A stretch of DNA of 64,000 nucleotides from Mucilaginibacter sp. L3T2-6 (lineage in GTDB: Bacteria; Bacteroidota; Bacteroidia; Sphingobacteriales; Sphingobacteriaceae): the NCBI RefSeq assembly GCF_030519355.1, contig NZ_JAUMKC010000019.1, positions 52,859 to 116,858 of the forward strand, written 5' to 3'. Below, piece by piece: positions 52,601-61,782 of the stretch. Made by a program: the position numbers and the translations under genes. The notes under the pieces were generated by a model that was not told where the DNA came from, did no database searches, and worked only from the letters and a program-made list of their open reading frames with translations. Within the stretch, counting starts at the first letter, position 1. Each line of letters begins with the position of its first letter.

Positions 52601-52603
52601 AGA

Positions 52604-53368
52604 TCAGAAATCAATTTTCAAGTTCATCAGTGACGGATTCTTCATCACATCGTCCATATTGGTGATAAGTGTAACACGTTTTCTGTCGGCAGAAACTATC
52701 GCTTTAGGATTGTTTACTTTTTTAACCGGCCTTGCAAAGTTAAGTATTACCTTGTAAGGCATATCAATCAGCATTGCTTTCGCCATGGTAAAAGCCGATT
52801 GCGTTTTCTTTAAAAATGCATTAAACTTATCCTTATCGATTATGCGGTAAAATTTATGAGGTGTTATTTCGTATGTATAGTAATCTTCTCCAGCTATAAG
52901 TTGCTGGGCGCTGAAACCTACCGGCGGCTTCTCCCCTTTCTGCAAAGTTTTCAACTGGCTATCCATCGATATCTTTGAAATATGTTTGAGGTAATACTCA
53001 AGTTCGGCTGAATTTTTTGCAGAATGGGTAACATTTACCTTCATAATAGATTTTTTTAAATCCATTTTGATCGACAGATCGCTTGCTTTAGCCATATTGA
53101 TATCATCAGGCGTCATTTTTTGCTGCGTGCTGTCGGGCAATGCGGAATAAAAATTCAGTGTGGTGTCTTTCACCAATGAAAATTGAGGCGTCTCGCGCAA
53201 AGAGTCAGACAGCAGGTTGGTGAGTACCGATATGGCGCTGCTCATATCAAAACCATACTTTACGTCGCATGAACCATCCTGCTTAAAAGTATAATGTTCT
53301 TCTATATCGAGACATGAAGAAAGGCTGCAAAGAACGAAAAACAGCACCAGGAAGTAAAGTTTTTTCAT
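52604..53368 (-). CDS. Lipoprotein of unknown function
   Basis: A 254-aa protein. The leader MKKLYFLVLFFVLCSLSSC contains a lipobox with Cys19 (LSSC). The mature protein has no recognised domain; segments EHYTFKQDGSCDVKYGF and YYTYEITPHKFYRI suggest a beta-rich fold. It is transcribed divergently from the sugar dehydrogenase gene and directly upstream of the Rieske gene (3 nt). Function unknown. Confidence 0.75.
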   Translation of the reverse strand: MKKLYFLVLFFVLCSLSSCLDIEEHYTFKQDGSCDVKYGFDMSSAISVLTNLLSDSLRETPQFSLVKDTTLNFYSALPDSTQQKMTPDDINMAKASDLSIKMDLKKSIMKVNVTHSAKNSAELEYYLKHISKISMDSQLKTLQKGEKPPVGFSAQQLIAGEDYYTYEITPHKFYRIIDKDKFNAFLKKTQSAFTMAKAMLIDMPYKVILNFARPVKKVNNPKAIVSADRKRVTLITNMDDVMKNPSLMNLKIDF

Positions 53369-53480
53369 AATGCAAAATTTAAGTAAAAATACCGAAAAAA
53401 CAGAAAAGTAAAAAGCGAAATCAAAGCCGGATGTTACACCCTTTCTGCATAACAGATTTATTATTTAATTGTTGTTTAGG

Positions 53481-53488
53481 TAACTTTG
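53481..53488 (+). promoter_or_regulatory. -7 promoter element of the sugar dehydrogenase gene
   Basis: TAACTTTG matches the TAnnTTTG consensus, 20 bp before the ATG at 53509, with TTTA about 20 bp upstream at the -33 position. It supports starting the protein at 53509 rather than at the longer frame from 53431. Confidence 0.6.
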
Positions 53489-53508
53489 AAAAGCTAACAC
53501 ATAAACTT

Positions 53509-54798
53509 ATGAAAATGAAGAAAGCATCTGTCTTCCTGCTATCGGCGTATGCATCGGCAGGATTGATATTATTCAACGCGTGTAAAAGCCCGGATAAAGG
53601 TTCAACAGCTGCCAATGACAGCACTGCTACCGCGATAAAACCGACAACTTCCAGCGCAGGATTAACAGTACCTTCGGGATTCAGCGCTGTAGTATTGGCA
53701 GAAAAATTAAAAGGGCCGCGTCATCTCGCTGTTACTCCGCAGGGAGATATTTACGTTAAGCAATCGGAGGATAACGGTGATGGCATTGTTGTATTACATG
53801 ACGATGGCGGCAAGGCTACCGTAAAGTCTCATTTTGGCAACTATGGCGGAACGGGTATCGCTATCAAAAATGGCTATTTATATGCCACCTCAAACAGCGA
53901 TATCTACCGTTATAAATTAGATGATAAGAACCAGGTTATCAACCCGGCAACGCCCGAAACCGTTGTGAGCGGACTAACCAATAAGCGCATGCACAACTCC
54001 AAGTCGATTGTGCTGGATAATGATGGAAACATTTATGTTAACATTGGGGCTTACTCAAATATCTGCGAAGAGTACGATAAAGATAAAAAGGGCTGCCCGG
54101 TATTAAATGATGCCGCAGGTATATGGCAGTTTAAAGCCGACAAGCTCAACCAGAAACAAAGCGATGGCGTTAAATATGCGACGGGATTGCGCAATGTGGT
54201 CGGTCTGGACTGGAACCAGCAGGACAACCAGCTGTTTGTAATGCAGCATGGCCGCGATGCACTGCACGATCTTTTTCCATCATTGTATAGTACTAAACAG
54301 TCCGCCGACCTGCCATCAGAATGCATGTATGCACTTAAGAAAGGCGATGACGCCGGTTGGCCATATGTATATTACGACTGGATACAGAAAAAACTAATGC
54401 AAGGCCCTGAATATGGGGGCGACGGCAAAAAAGAAGCGGATGCTAAATACCTCCGTCCGGCGATGGGCTATCCCGGCCATTTTGCGCCGGACGGCTTACT
54501 GTTTTACACAGGCAGCCAGTTTCCTGAAAAATATAAAAATGGCGCTTTCATTGCCTTCCACGGCTCATGGAACCGTGCACCGGAACCACAGGAAGGTTAT
54601 TGCGTGGTCTTCCAACCATTTAAAGACGGAAAGTCTGACGGTCAATACGAAATATTTGCTGATGGTTTTGCCGGCCCTAAAAAAACACCCGATGGCGCGC
54701 TGCACCGTCCTTGCGGATTGGCACAGGGTCCGGACGGCTCGATATATGTAACTGATGACCAGGGCGGTTCACTTTATAAAATCAGCTACAAAAAATAA
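53509..54798 (+). CDS. Sorbosone/glucose dehydrogenase-like (PQQ-type propeller) lipoprotein
   Basis: A 429-aa protein. The leader ends in a lipobox FNAC (Cys23), so it is lipid-anchored. The rest is a six-bladed propeller of the sorbosone/soluble glucose dehydrogenase family: VPSGFSAVVLAEKLKGPRHLAV at the start, YATGLRNVVGLDW, FVMQHGRDALHDLFP, FHGSWNRAP and FADGFAGP further on. These bind PQQ; the cofactor ligands cannot be verified here. Its TAA overlaps the ATG of the cytochrome c gene by 1 nt, so electrons probably pass to that cytochrome. Confidence 0.85.
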   Translation: MKMKKASVFLLSAYASAGLILFNACKSPDKGSTAANDSTATAIKPTTSSAGLTVPSGFSAVVLAEKLKGPRHLAVTPQGDIYVKQSEDNGDGIVVLHDDGGKATVKSHFGNYGGTGIAIKNGYLYATSNSDIYRYKLDDKNQVINPATPETVVSGLTNKRMHNSKSIVLDNDGNIYVNIGAYSNICEEYDKDKKGCPVLNDAAGIWQFKADKLNQKQSDGVKYATGLRNVVGLDWNQQDNQLFVMQHGRDALHDLFPSLYSTKQSADLPSECMYALKKGDDAGWPYVYYDWIQKKLMQGPEYGGDGKKEADAKYLRPAMGYPGHFAPDGLLFYTGSQFPEKYKNGAFIAFHGSWNRAPEPQEGYCVVFQPFKDGKSDGQYEIFADGFAGPKKTPDGALHRPCGLAQGPDGSIYVTDDQGGSLYKISYKK

Positions 54799-55229
54799 TG
54801 AAGAGATTATTTCTGCTAATATTTCCATTAGCTTTTTTTATGGCGACAGTTGCGTCGGCCCAGACAAGGCGCAGCGGGACGGAGGCTGTCATGGCGCGGG
54901 GGCAAATTGTCTATAAAAGCGTGTGCCTGGCCTGCCATATGGCAACCGGTGCGGGAGTGCCACATTTAAATCCTCCGTTGGTTAACACAACATATGTTTT
55001 GGGCGACAAGGCAGCACTGATAAAAATTGTCCTGAACGGATTTAATGAAGATGTAAAGATCAACGGTCAGAGCTACTCAAATACCATGACACCGCACCCG
55101 GATCTGACAGACCGGCAGATGGCCGATGTGTTAACCTATGTTCGTAAAAGCTTTGGTAATAAGGCAAGCGCTGTTACTGTTGCAGAGGTAAAAAAGGTAA
55201 GAGCGCGAAATTTACGTGCCGGTAAATAG
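54798..55229 (+). CDS. Secreted class I cytochrome c
   Basis: A 143-aa protein with a signal peptide (ends VASAQ) and a single haem-binding CLACH (Cys43-His47); TMTPHP near residue 94 supplies a plausible Met ligand. The start overlaps the dehydrogenase stop by 1 nt. The pair forms a periplasmic sugar dehydrogenase with its own electron acceptor. A perfect hairpin follows. Confidence 0.9.
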   Translation: MKRLFLLIFPLAFFMATVASAQTRRSGTEAVMARGQIVYKSVCLACHMATGAGVPHLNPPLVNTTYVLGDKAALIKIVLNGFNEDVKINGQSYSNTMTPHPDLTDRQMADVLTYVRKSFGNKASAVTVAEVKKVRARNLRAGK

Positions 55230-55232
55230 TTC

Positions 55233-55268
55233 AAAGGCCTGCAAAGTTTAAAAACGTTGCAGGCCTTT
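55233..55268. terminator. Perfect 12-bp hairpin between converging genes
   Basis: AAAGGCCTGCAA (55233-55244) pairs fully with TTGCAGGCCTTT (55257-55268) around a 12-nt loop. It lies between the cytochrome c stop (55229) and the TPR gene stop (55296), and probably serves both strands. Confidence 0.7.
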
Positions 55269-55295
55269 GGCAGTCATCCCCTTCGCAGCCGGCAT

Positions 55296-55796
55296 TTACT
55301 TACCGGCGCGTTTTATTTTTGCGGTAACGCGTTCGATACTTTCCTCAATTTTCTCACGGTCTTTTTTATTGACCGCTTCTTCAAGGGCTTCGTTGTAAAA
55401 AGCCAGGGCGTCCAGCCAGCGCTTGTTCTTTTCTGCGCTTAAACCAAGCTGGTCATGGATATCGGAAACATCTACACCGGGCACCGTTAAGGCTTTGCCG
55501 GCAATTTGCTTTACCAGCTTTTCCATGTTCAGGAAAACTGCTAAATGCAGGTAGTGCCCGTAATTACCAGGGTAAGAAGGCTCCAGTTCCATGCAGGTCT
55601 TAAAATGATAGCCAGCGGTTTGGTAATCTTCCATTTCATAGTAATATATCTTCCCGAGCTGGTGATGAGCTTTGGCATGAAGCGGGTCGTTGCTGATTAT
55701 CTCGTTAAATAACTGCAGGGCCTTCTGCGCCTTTCCATAAACGGCCCGGTCTACGGCTTTCAGGTATTTTTCTTCAATGGTATAATATGAGTTCAT
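55296..55796 (-). CDS. TPR-repeat protein (166 aa)
   Basis: A 166-aa protein without signal peptide, made of about three tetratricopeptide repeats (ALQLFNEIISNDPLHAKAHH, LGKIYYYEMEDYQTAGYHF, NKRWLDALAFYNEALEEA) and a charged C-terminal helix. Probably a protein-protein interaction adaptor. No specific function recognised. Confidence 0.8.
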   Translation of the reverse strand: MNSYYTIEEKYLKAVDRAVYGKAQKALQLFNEIISNDPLHAKAHHQLGKIYYYEMEDYQTAGYHFKTCMELEPSYPGNYGHYLHLAVFLNMEKLVKQIAGKALTVPGVDVSDIHDQLGLSAEKNKRWLDALAFYNEALEEAVNKKDREKIEESIERVTAKIKRAGK

Positions 55797-56231
55797 AAAA
55801 ATTCAATAAATAATAGCTATGCTAACCGCAAAGCGTAAGATTTTAAATCAAGCGTGTTTTTCGAAAGATAGATGGTAGAAATCGTTATCAGCCGGCAAGT
55901 TTCTAAAAATGCGCCCGCTGCCGCGCCATAAAGGCCCGCACACAATTGTATTTGGAAAAGGAATAAATACGTTGCATCTTACAAAAATACATGATTTTAC
56001 TGATTTTTTAAAATATCATGTTTTTTTGATACGGCAGTTAGATTTAATAAAAGCCTGATTAAACAATGATGGCCGAATCGCAGCCGCTGAAAATCAACAA
56101 ATCGAAGCAATCTTTTCACAATCCTTGAAGTCACAAAAAACAATCAGTCAAATTACAAAACAATAATTTTTATATTTTTGCGGGTGATTAAAGGCGTTAT
56201 ACCCCTGCCCTTTATTTCTTATTCCCAGTAA
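55797..56231. promoter_or_regulatory. 435-bp divergent region with a promoter for the glycosyltransferase
   Basis: TATTTTTG at 56173-56180 fits the -7 consensus, 52 bp before the ATG at 56232. An ACATGAT/ATCATGT stem (55989-56021) with a T7 run is also present, terminator-like but with no gene upstream on that strand. No credible gene. Confidence 0.5.
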
Positions 56232-57182
56232 ATGGATATATCAGTAGTAGTACCACTTTATAACGAAGTTGAATCATTGCCGGAACTCACATCATGGATC
56301 AGCAAAGTGATGGATGAAAACCGCTTTACTTACGAAATCATCCTTGTTGATGATGGCAGTAAGGATGGTTCATGGGAAATGATAAAGAAACTGCGCGATG
56401 GAAATCCTTTTATCAAGGGTATCAAATTCAGGCGTAATTATGGTAAATCTGCGGCGCTGAATACCGGTTTCGAAGCTGTAAAAGGCAATGTAGTGATTAC
56501 TATGGACGCTGATTTGCAGGATAGCCCTGACGAAATACCTGAGCTGTACCGCCGTATAATGGTTGAGGACTACGACCTGGTATCGGGCTGGAAGGCCAAA
56601 CGCCACGATCCCCTCAGCAAAACCATTCCTACTAAATTTTTTAACGCTGCAACACGCCGCATGTCGGGCATACATAACCTGCACGACTTTAACTGCGGAC
56701 TGAAAGCTTACAAGCACCGGGTAGTAAAAAACATAGAGGTGTATGGCGAAATGCACCGTTATATACCTGTAATAGCCAAATGGGCCGGTTTCACTAAGAT
56801 CGGTGAACAGGTTGTTGAGCACCGCGCCCGTAAATACGGCAAAACCAAGTTCGGCATGAGCCGTTTCATCAACGGTTTTTTAGACTTATTGTCGATATTC
56901 TTCGTTGGCAAGTTTGGCAAACGGCCGATGCACTTTTTCGGCTCAATGGGGGTGCTAAGCTTTCTTACGGGAACAATCATTACTATCTGGATGATAATTG
57001 ACAAGCTTCACGCTATATCAAAAGGATTGCATTATAGAGACATTACCAGTCAGCCTTTATTTTACATTGCACTTGTTGCCGTAATATTAGGTTCGCAATT
57101 ATTTTTAACCGGCTTCGTGGCCGAACTGGTAGCCCGCAGCGCCCCCGAGCGTAATAATTACCAGGTGGAAGAAACGCTTTAA
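56232..57182 (+). CDS. Family 2 glycosyltransferase with two membrane helices (DPMS/GtrB-like)
   Basis: A 316-aa enzyme. GT-A domain with VVPLYNEVESLPEL at the start, the nucleotide-sugar motif in ITMDADLQDSP (about residues 92-102) and FNCGLKAYKH, followed by two C-terminal transmembrane helices (about 235-260 and 272-300), as in GtrB and polyisoprenyl-phosphate glycosyltransferases. It transfers a sugar to a membrane lipid carrier. A repeat-rich spacer separates it from the second glycosyltransferase. Confidence 0.9.
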   Translation: MDISVVVPLYNEVESLPELTSWISKVMDENRFTYEIILVDDGSKDGSWEMIKKLRDGNPFIKGIKFRRNYGKSAALNTGFEAVKGNVVITMDADLQDSPDEIPELYRRIMVEDYDLVSGWKAKRHDPLSKTIPTKFFNAATRRMSGIHNLHDFNCGLKAYKHRVVKNIEVYGEMHRYIPVIAKWAGFTKIGEQVVEHRARKYGKTKFGMSRFINGFLDLLSIFFVGKFGKRPMHFFGSMGVLSFLTGTIITIWMIIDKLHAISKGLHYRDITSQPLFYIALVAVILGSQLFLTGFVAELVARSAPERNNYQVEETL

Positions 57183-57187
57183 AAGTT

Positions 57188-57390
57188 GTGCGAATGTGTG
57201 GATATGCAGATGTGCGAATGAAAGAAATGGAAAATATAAACTACCCACCTAAGGGTAACATCTATTGCGACATTTGTTCATCCACAAATCCATCAATCAC
57301 TCCATTCGCATATTTGCACATCCGCACATCCTCACATCAACTTTCAGGTTCTTACATCTGCACATTCGCACATTCATAATCCGCACATCC
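57188..57390. repeat. Inverted low-complexity repeat (GTGCGAATG / CATTCGCAC type)
   Basis: The left part (57188-57220) is built of GTGCGAATG and GCAGATGTG pieces. The right part (57303-57338 and 57354-57390) is built of their complements (CATTCGCA, CACATCCGC, CATCTGCACATTCGC). The two sides could fold into an imperfect long hairpin in the RNA between two glycosyltransferase genes. No protein is encoded. Confidence 0.75.
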
Positions 57391-57395
57391 AAAAA

Positions 57396-58364
57396 ATGTT
57401 TTTTTCCATTATCATACCGTTATACAATCGCCCGCAGGAAATAAAAGAACTGCTGGAAAGCCTTACGCTGCAAACCTATAAGCAGTTTGAGGTTTTGGTG
57501 ATTGAGGATGGCTCGAAAGATGATGCGGCTGATATTGTAAAAAGCTTTGCCGGCCGGTTAGACGTAAAATATTTTGTAAAGCCTAACTCCGGGCAGGGCT
57601 TCACCCGTAACTACGGTTTTGAACGTGCTAAGGGCGATTACTTTGTTATCTTCGATTCGGATTGCCTGATACCGGAAGATTATTTTCAAATCGTAAACGA
57701 TTCGCTGAAGACAAACTGGCTGGATGCTTATGGCGGCCCGGACGCATCCCATCCCTCGTTTACTCCTGTGCAAAAGGCAATCAGCTACTCCATGACCTCG
57801 CCTTTCACAACCGGTGGTATTCGCGGCAACAAAAAGGGCATCGGGCAATTCCATCCCCGCAGCTTTAACATGGGGGTATCCCGCGCGGTTTGGGAAAAGG
57901 CAGGCGGATTTATCATAACGCGCTCCGCTGAGGACCTGGAGTATAGCATACGGATCCATTCCCTCGGGTTTAAAATCGGGCTGATCCCCGAAGCCAGGGT
58001 TTATCATAAGCGGCGTACCAATTTTCTGCACTTCTATAAGCAGATACACTTCTTTGGCCGGGCCCGGATAAATGTGTATAAGTTCTTTCCTGATCAGCTT
58101 AAGGCAGTACATTTCTTTCCGGCACTATTCACGCTTGGCCTCATTTTCACACTAGTTGCCAACATATTTACACTAAGAATTGCAATCGTGTGTAATATTG
58201 TCCTGTTGCTTATTATTTTGTTGATATTTTTTCACTCGTTGATTAAAAACAAGTCGCTAAAAATTGCATTTTTGAGCTTAGTAGCAGCCTTTATACAACT
58301 TACCGCTTATGGCCTGGGGTTTATGCAGGATTTTGTGAAGCGCATAATTTTTAAAATATCATAA
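57396..58364 (+). CDS. Family 2 glycosyltransferase, membrane-anchored
   Basis: A 322-aa enzyme. N-terminal GT-A domain with IIIPLYNRPQEI, DSDCLIPEDY near residue 88 (DxD motif) and GGFIITRSAEDLEYS (acidic catalytic region), and two or three C-terminal hydrophobic helices (about 240-310). First gene of a tightly spaced run (4 nt to the membrane protein). Probably acts in surface polysaccharide or lipid glycosylation; acceptor unknown. Confidence 0.88.
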   Translation: MFFSIIIPLYNRPQEIKELLESLTLQTYKQFEVLVIEDGSKDDAADIVKSFAGRLDVKYFVKPNSGQGFTRNYGFERAKGDYFVIFDSDCLIPEDYFQIVNDSLKTNWLDAYGGPDASHPSFTPVQKAISYSMTSPFTTGGIRGNKKGIGQFHPRSFNMGVSRAVWEKAGGFIITRSAEDLEYSIRIHSLGFKIGLIPEARVYHKRRTNFLHFYKQIHFFGRARINVYKFFPDQLKAVHFFPALFTLGLIFTLVANIFTLRIAIVCNIVLLLIILLIFFHSLIKNKSLKIAFLSLVAAFIQLTAYGLGFMQDFVKRIIFKIS

Positions 58365-58368
58365 CACT

Positions 58369-59070
58369 ATGTACCATCCATTTTCGGTAACAGAAACGCT
58401 AAGTATAGCCTGGCACATTCTGAAAAAGAATGTGGCTACCATTGCGGTGTATACTATAGTTTCGTTCATTATCGTTGGCGGAGCCGGATTTGTAATTTAT
58501 AACCTGATTAATGACGAAGTACTTACATCTATTGGGGTAGTGCTGCTATTGATTGGTGTGAGTTTCCTTTTTTTAGGATTTATTAAGCTGGTTTTCCAGT
58601 TGATTGATAAAGAGTTTTATGACTTTGGATTTGGCGATATCGTACCAAAAATAAAAATGCTTGGAAGTTACCTGCTTTTACTGGTGATAGTGAGCACACT
58701 TGCCGTGTTTATGAACAATGCACTACAATACCTGGGCGATGGCATTATTCAAAGTATCCTGGGGCTGGGCATATTCATGTTCATCCAATTTTTCTTTTTG
58801 TTTTATTTCCCTATTTGTGCGTGCTTTATAGTTGACGATCAATCCGGACCGTTTGAGTCTGTGGCGCAGAGCTTTAAACTCATAAAAGGAAATTTTTTTA
58901 AGTATTTTCTTCTGTTCCTGCTGATTGAGGCCATGGTTGTGATTGGCACCATAACCCGCATCGGGATGATTTTTGTGATCCCGTTTGTAAACATTTTGCT
59001 GGTGGTTGCCTACCGCAAGCTGGTTTACAGTCATATGGATGTTGATGACGATATTACCGAAACTGTTTAA
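58369..59070 (+). CDS. Polytopic membrane protein of unknown function
   Basis: A 233-aa protein with about five to six hydrophobic segments (VATIAVYTIVSFIIVGGAGF, VVLLLIGVSFLFLGF, YLLLLVIVSTLAVFM, GLGIFMFIQFFFLFYF, FLLFLLIEAMVVIG) and an acidic C-terminus (DVDDDITETV). It resembles membrane domains of unknown function found in Bacteroidota. Located 4 nt after the glycosyltransferase and 3 nt before GH3. Confidence 0.72.
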   Translation: MYHPFSVTETLSIAWHILKKNVATIAVYTIVSFIIVGGAGFVIYNLINDEVLTSIGVVLLLIGVSFLFLGFIKLVFQLIDKEFYDFGFGDIVPKIKMLGSYLLLLVIVSTLAVFMNNALQYLGDGIIQSILGLGIFMFIQFFFLFYFPICACFIVDDQSGPFESVAQSFKLIKGNFFKYFLLFLLIEAMVVIGTITRIGMIFVIPFVNILLVVAYRKLVYSHMDVDDDITETV

Positions 59071-59073
59071 GTT

Positions 59074-60573
59074 ATGGGATTAAAGGCAGCATTAAGCAAA
59101 CCTTTCGCCGCAATTGTTAATTTCCGGTTAAACAAGCTTCGTTATAATGCAGTGGCCCTGCAGCAAAAGGTATTTGAGCAGCTTATTGTAAAAGCAAAAA
59201 ACACAGCTTTTGGGGTCGACCATCATTTTGACGAGATCCGTAATTACGGGCAATTCAGGAAAAATGTGCCGGTAAGGGAGTATGAAGACCTGCGCCCGTA
59301 CATCGAGCGCGTAACCAAAGGCGAAGAAAATGTGCTTTGGCCCGGCAAACCAGCCTATCTTTCCAAAACATCAGGCACCACCTCGGGCGTAAAATATATC
59401 CCCATATCCAAAGAAAGCATGCCCGAGCACATTAAAGCGGCCCGCAATGCTTTGCTTAGCTATATTCATGAAACCGGTAACGCTGATTTTGTCGACGGAA
59501 AGCTGATATTTTTACAAGGCAGCCCCGTCTTGGCTGAAAAGGCAGGAATTCCTACGGGGCGACTATCGGGCATCGTGGCGCATCATGTGCCCGCCTACCT
59601 TCAAAAAAACCGTATGCCCAGTTACGATATCAATTGCATTGAAGATTGGGAGCAAAAAGTCGACGCTATTGTTGAAGAGACTAAAAACGAAGACATGCGG
59701 CTGATATCCGGTATTCCACCCTGGTGCCAGATGTATTTCGACCGGCTTTCGGCAGTGTCAGGAGGTAAAAAAATAAAAGACGTTTTCCCGAATTTCAAGC
59801 TGTTCGTGCATGGCGGTGTAAACTACGAGCCCTACCGCGCCAGGATAGAAGAAAGTATTGGCTTTAAAATAGATACTGTTGAAACCTATCCTGCATCCGA
59901 AGGCTTTATTGCTTTTCAGGATTCGCAAAAAGAAAAAGGTTTGTTACTGATGGTTGATTCCGGTATATTCTATGAGTTTATCCCGACTGACGAATATTTT
60001 AACGAAAATCCAACCCGTATCAGCTTGAAAGATGTACAGCTTGACAAAAACTATGCGTTGATCCTTAACACCAGTGCCGGGCTGTGGGGTTACAGCATTG
60101 GCGATACGGTTAAGTTTATATCAAAAAACCCTTATAAGATTGTTGTAACCGGCCGCATTAAACATTATATATCGGCCTTTGGCGAGCATGTTATTGGCGA
60201 GGAGGTAGAGCATGCACTGTTAAGCGTAGCTAATCAGCAAGGGATCGACATTGTTGAATTTACGGTAGCGCCCCAGGTGAATCCACCGGTGGGTCAATTG
60301 CCTTATCATGAGTGGTTGATAGAATTTGGTAAAGAACCCGCCGACCTTAAAGCATTTGCACTAGCAGTTGACGAAGCGCTGCAAAAGAAAAATATTTATT
60401 ATTCCGACCTGATTACCGGTAACATTTTGCAGCCATTGGTTATCCAAAGCCTAAAAAAAGATACCTTTATAGACTATATGAGATCGCAAGGTAAATTGGG
60501 CGGCCAAAACAAGGTTCCAAGGTTATCGAACGACAGGAAAATAGCAGACGAATTGAAGGGATATATAGCATAA
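59074..60573 (+). CDS. GH3 family acyl-adenylating enzyme (auxin-responsive promoter-type)
   Basis: A 499-aa member of the plant-type GH3 family of acid-amido synthetases. The ATP/AMP-binding motif SKTSGTTSGVKYIP (about residues 99-112), FVHGGVNYEPYR and TYPASEGF are clear. In plants GH3 joins amino acids to auxin or jasmonate; bacterial members have no settled substrate. It is tightly coupled to dxr and rseP downstream (12 nt each), which suggests a link with lipid or isoprenoid metabolism but does not establish it. Confidence 0.88.
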   Translation: MGLKAALSKPFAAIVNFRLNKLRYNAVALQQKVFEQLIVKAKNTAFGVDHHFDEIRNYGQFRKNVPVREYEDLRPYIERVTKGEENVLWPGKPAYLSKTSGTTSGVKYIPISKESMPEHIKAARNALLSYIHETGNADFVDGKLIFLQGSPVLAEKAGIPTGRLSGIVAHHVPAYLQKNRMPSYDINCIEDWEQKVDAIVEETKNEDMRLISGIPPWCQMYFDRLSAVSGGKKIKDVFPNFKLFVHGGVNYEPYRARIEESIGFKIDTVETYPASEGFIAFQDSQKEKGLLLMVDSGIFYEFIPTDEYFNENPTRISLKDVQLDKNYALILNTSAGLWGYSIGDTVKFISKNPYKIVVTGRIKHYISAFGEHVIGEEVEHALLSVANQQGIDIVEFTVAPQVNPPVGQLPYHEWLIEFGKEPADLKAFALAVDEALQKKNIYYSDLITGNILQPLVIQSLKKDTFIDYMRSQGKLGGQNKVPRLSNDRKIADELKGYIA

Positions 60574-60585
60574 CAAAGGAAAAAC

Positions 60586-61770
60586 TTGAGCAATAAAAAA
60601 AATATAGCAATCCTCGGTTCTACAGGTAGCATAGGCACGCAAACGCTGGAAGTTACCGGCGCCAACCCGAGCCTTTTTCACCCATACCTGTTAACCGCTC
60701 AAAGCAACGCTGACTTACTGATTGCGCAGGCTCTGCAGTTTGCCCCGGAGTATGTTATCATCTGCGACAAAAGCAAATACCAATACGTTAAGGATGCGCT
60801 GGCAAAAACCGTTACAAAAGTACTGGCCGGCGCTAACGCAGTTGTTGAAACTGTCACCGATAAAAAAATCGATATTGTGTTAACCGCAATGGTTGGTTTT
60901 GCAGGACTGGAACCTACCATAGCGGCTATAAAGGCTGGAAAAGACATCGCGTTAGCAAATAAAGAAACACTGGTTGTTGCCGGCGAAATTGTCACGGCCC
61001 TCGCTAAAAAACATAAGGTTAATATATTGCCTGTTGATTCGGAACATTCGGCAATATTCCAATGTCTTGCCGGGGAGGGAAATAATCCCATCGAAAAAAT
61101 AATCCTTACTGCATCAGGCGGGCCATTCCGTAATAAATCTTTGGCCTTCCTGGAGAATGTTACCCGCGAGGATGCACTCAAACATCCTAACTGGGTAATG
61201 GGCGCCAAAATTACTATCGACTCAGCTTCGTTAATGAACAAAGGGTTGGAAGTGATAGAGGCTAAGTGGCTGTTTGGACTGGAAGCAGAGCAAATTGAGG
61301 TAATCGTCCATCCGCAATCCATCATTCATTCAATGGTGCAGTTTACGGACGGATCCATCAAAGCCCAGATGGGCTTGCCTGATATGAAGCTGCCCATTCA
61401 GTATGCCCTCACCTACCCTGACAGGATTGAAACCAGTTTCAAGCGGTTTGATTTTACAAGCTATCCGAATCTGACTTTTGAAAAACCTGACATGGTGACA
61501 TTCCGTAACTTAAGTTTGGCGTTTGAAGCGCTGAAAAAAGGTGGAAATATGCCATGTATCGTTAATGCTGCCAATGAGGTAGCCGTGGCCGGGTTTTTGA
61601 ACAAAAGCATAGGATTCTTAGCGATGAGCAACATTATTGAACAATGTATGCAACAAATTGCTTTCGTCCGGAGTCCGGATTTGGAGGACTATTTGAATAC
61701 AGATAAGGAAACACGCATCTTTGCGGAAAATTTAATACAACAAATGCCGTTAAAAGCATTACAATTTTAA
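60586..61770 (+). CDS. dxr: 1-deoxy-D-xylulose 5-phosphate reductoisomerase
   Basis: A 394-aa enzyme making 2-C-methyl-D-erythritol 4-phosphate, the committed step of the MEP isoprenoid pathway, with NADPH. NADPH-binding GSTGSIGTQTLEV (residues 10-22), ANKETLVVAGE, PVDSEHSAIFQ (metal ligands) and the TIDSASLMNKGLEVIEA substrate-binding motif are all present. It begins with TTG at 60586, with AAAGGA 6 nt upstream as ribosome-binding site. Followed by rseP after 12 nt. Confidence 0.97.
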   Translation: MSNKKNIAILGSTGSIGTQTLEVTGANPSLFHPYLLTAQSNADLLIAQALQFAPEYVIICDKSKYQYVKDALAKTVTKVLAGANAVVETVTDKKIDIVLTAMVGFAGLEPTIAAIKAGKDIALANKETLVVAGEIVTALAKKHKVNILPVDSEHSAIFQCLAGEGNNPIEKIILTASGGPFRNKSLAFLENVTREDALKHPNWVMGAKITIDSASLMNKGLEVIEAKWLFGLEAEQIEVIVHPQSIIHSMVQFTDGSIKAQMGLPDMKLPIQYALTYPDRIETSFKRFDFTSYPNLTFEKPDMVTFRNLSLAFEALKKGGNMPCIVNAANEVAVAGFLNKSIGFLAMSNIIEQCMQQIAFVRSPDLEDYLNTDKETRIFAENLIQQMPLKALQF

Positions 61771-61782
61771 TAAAACGTATAA

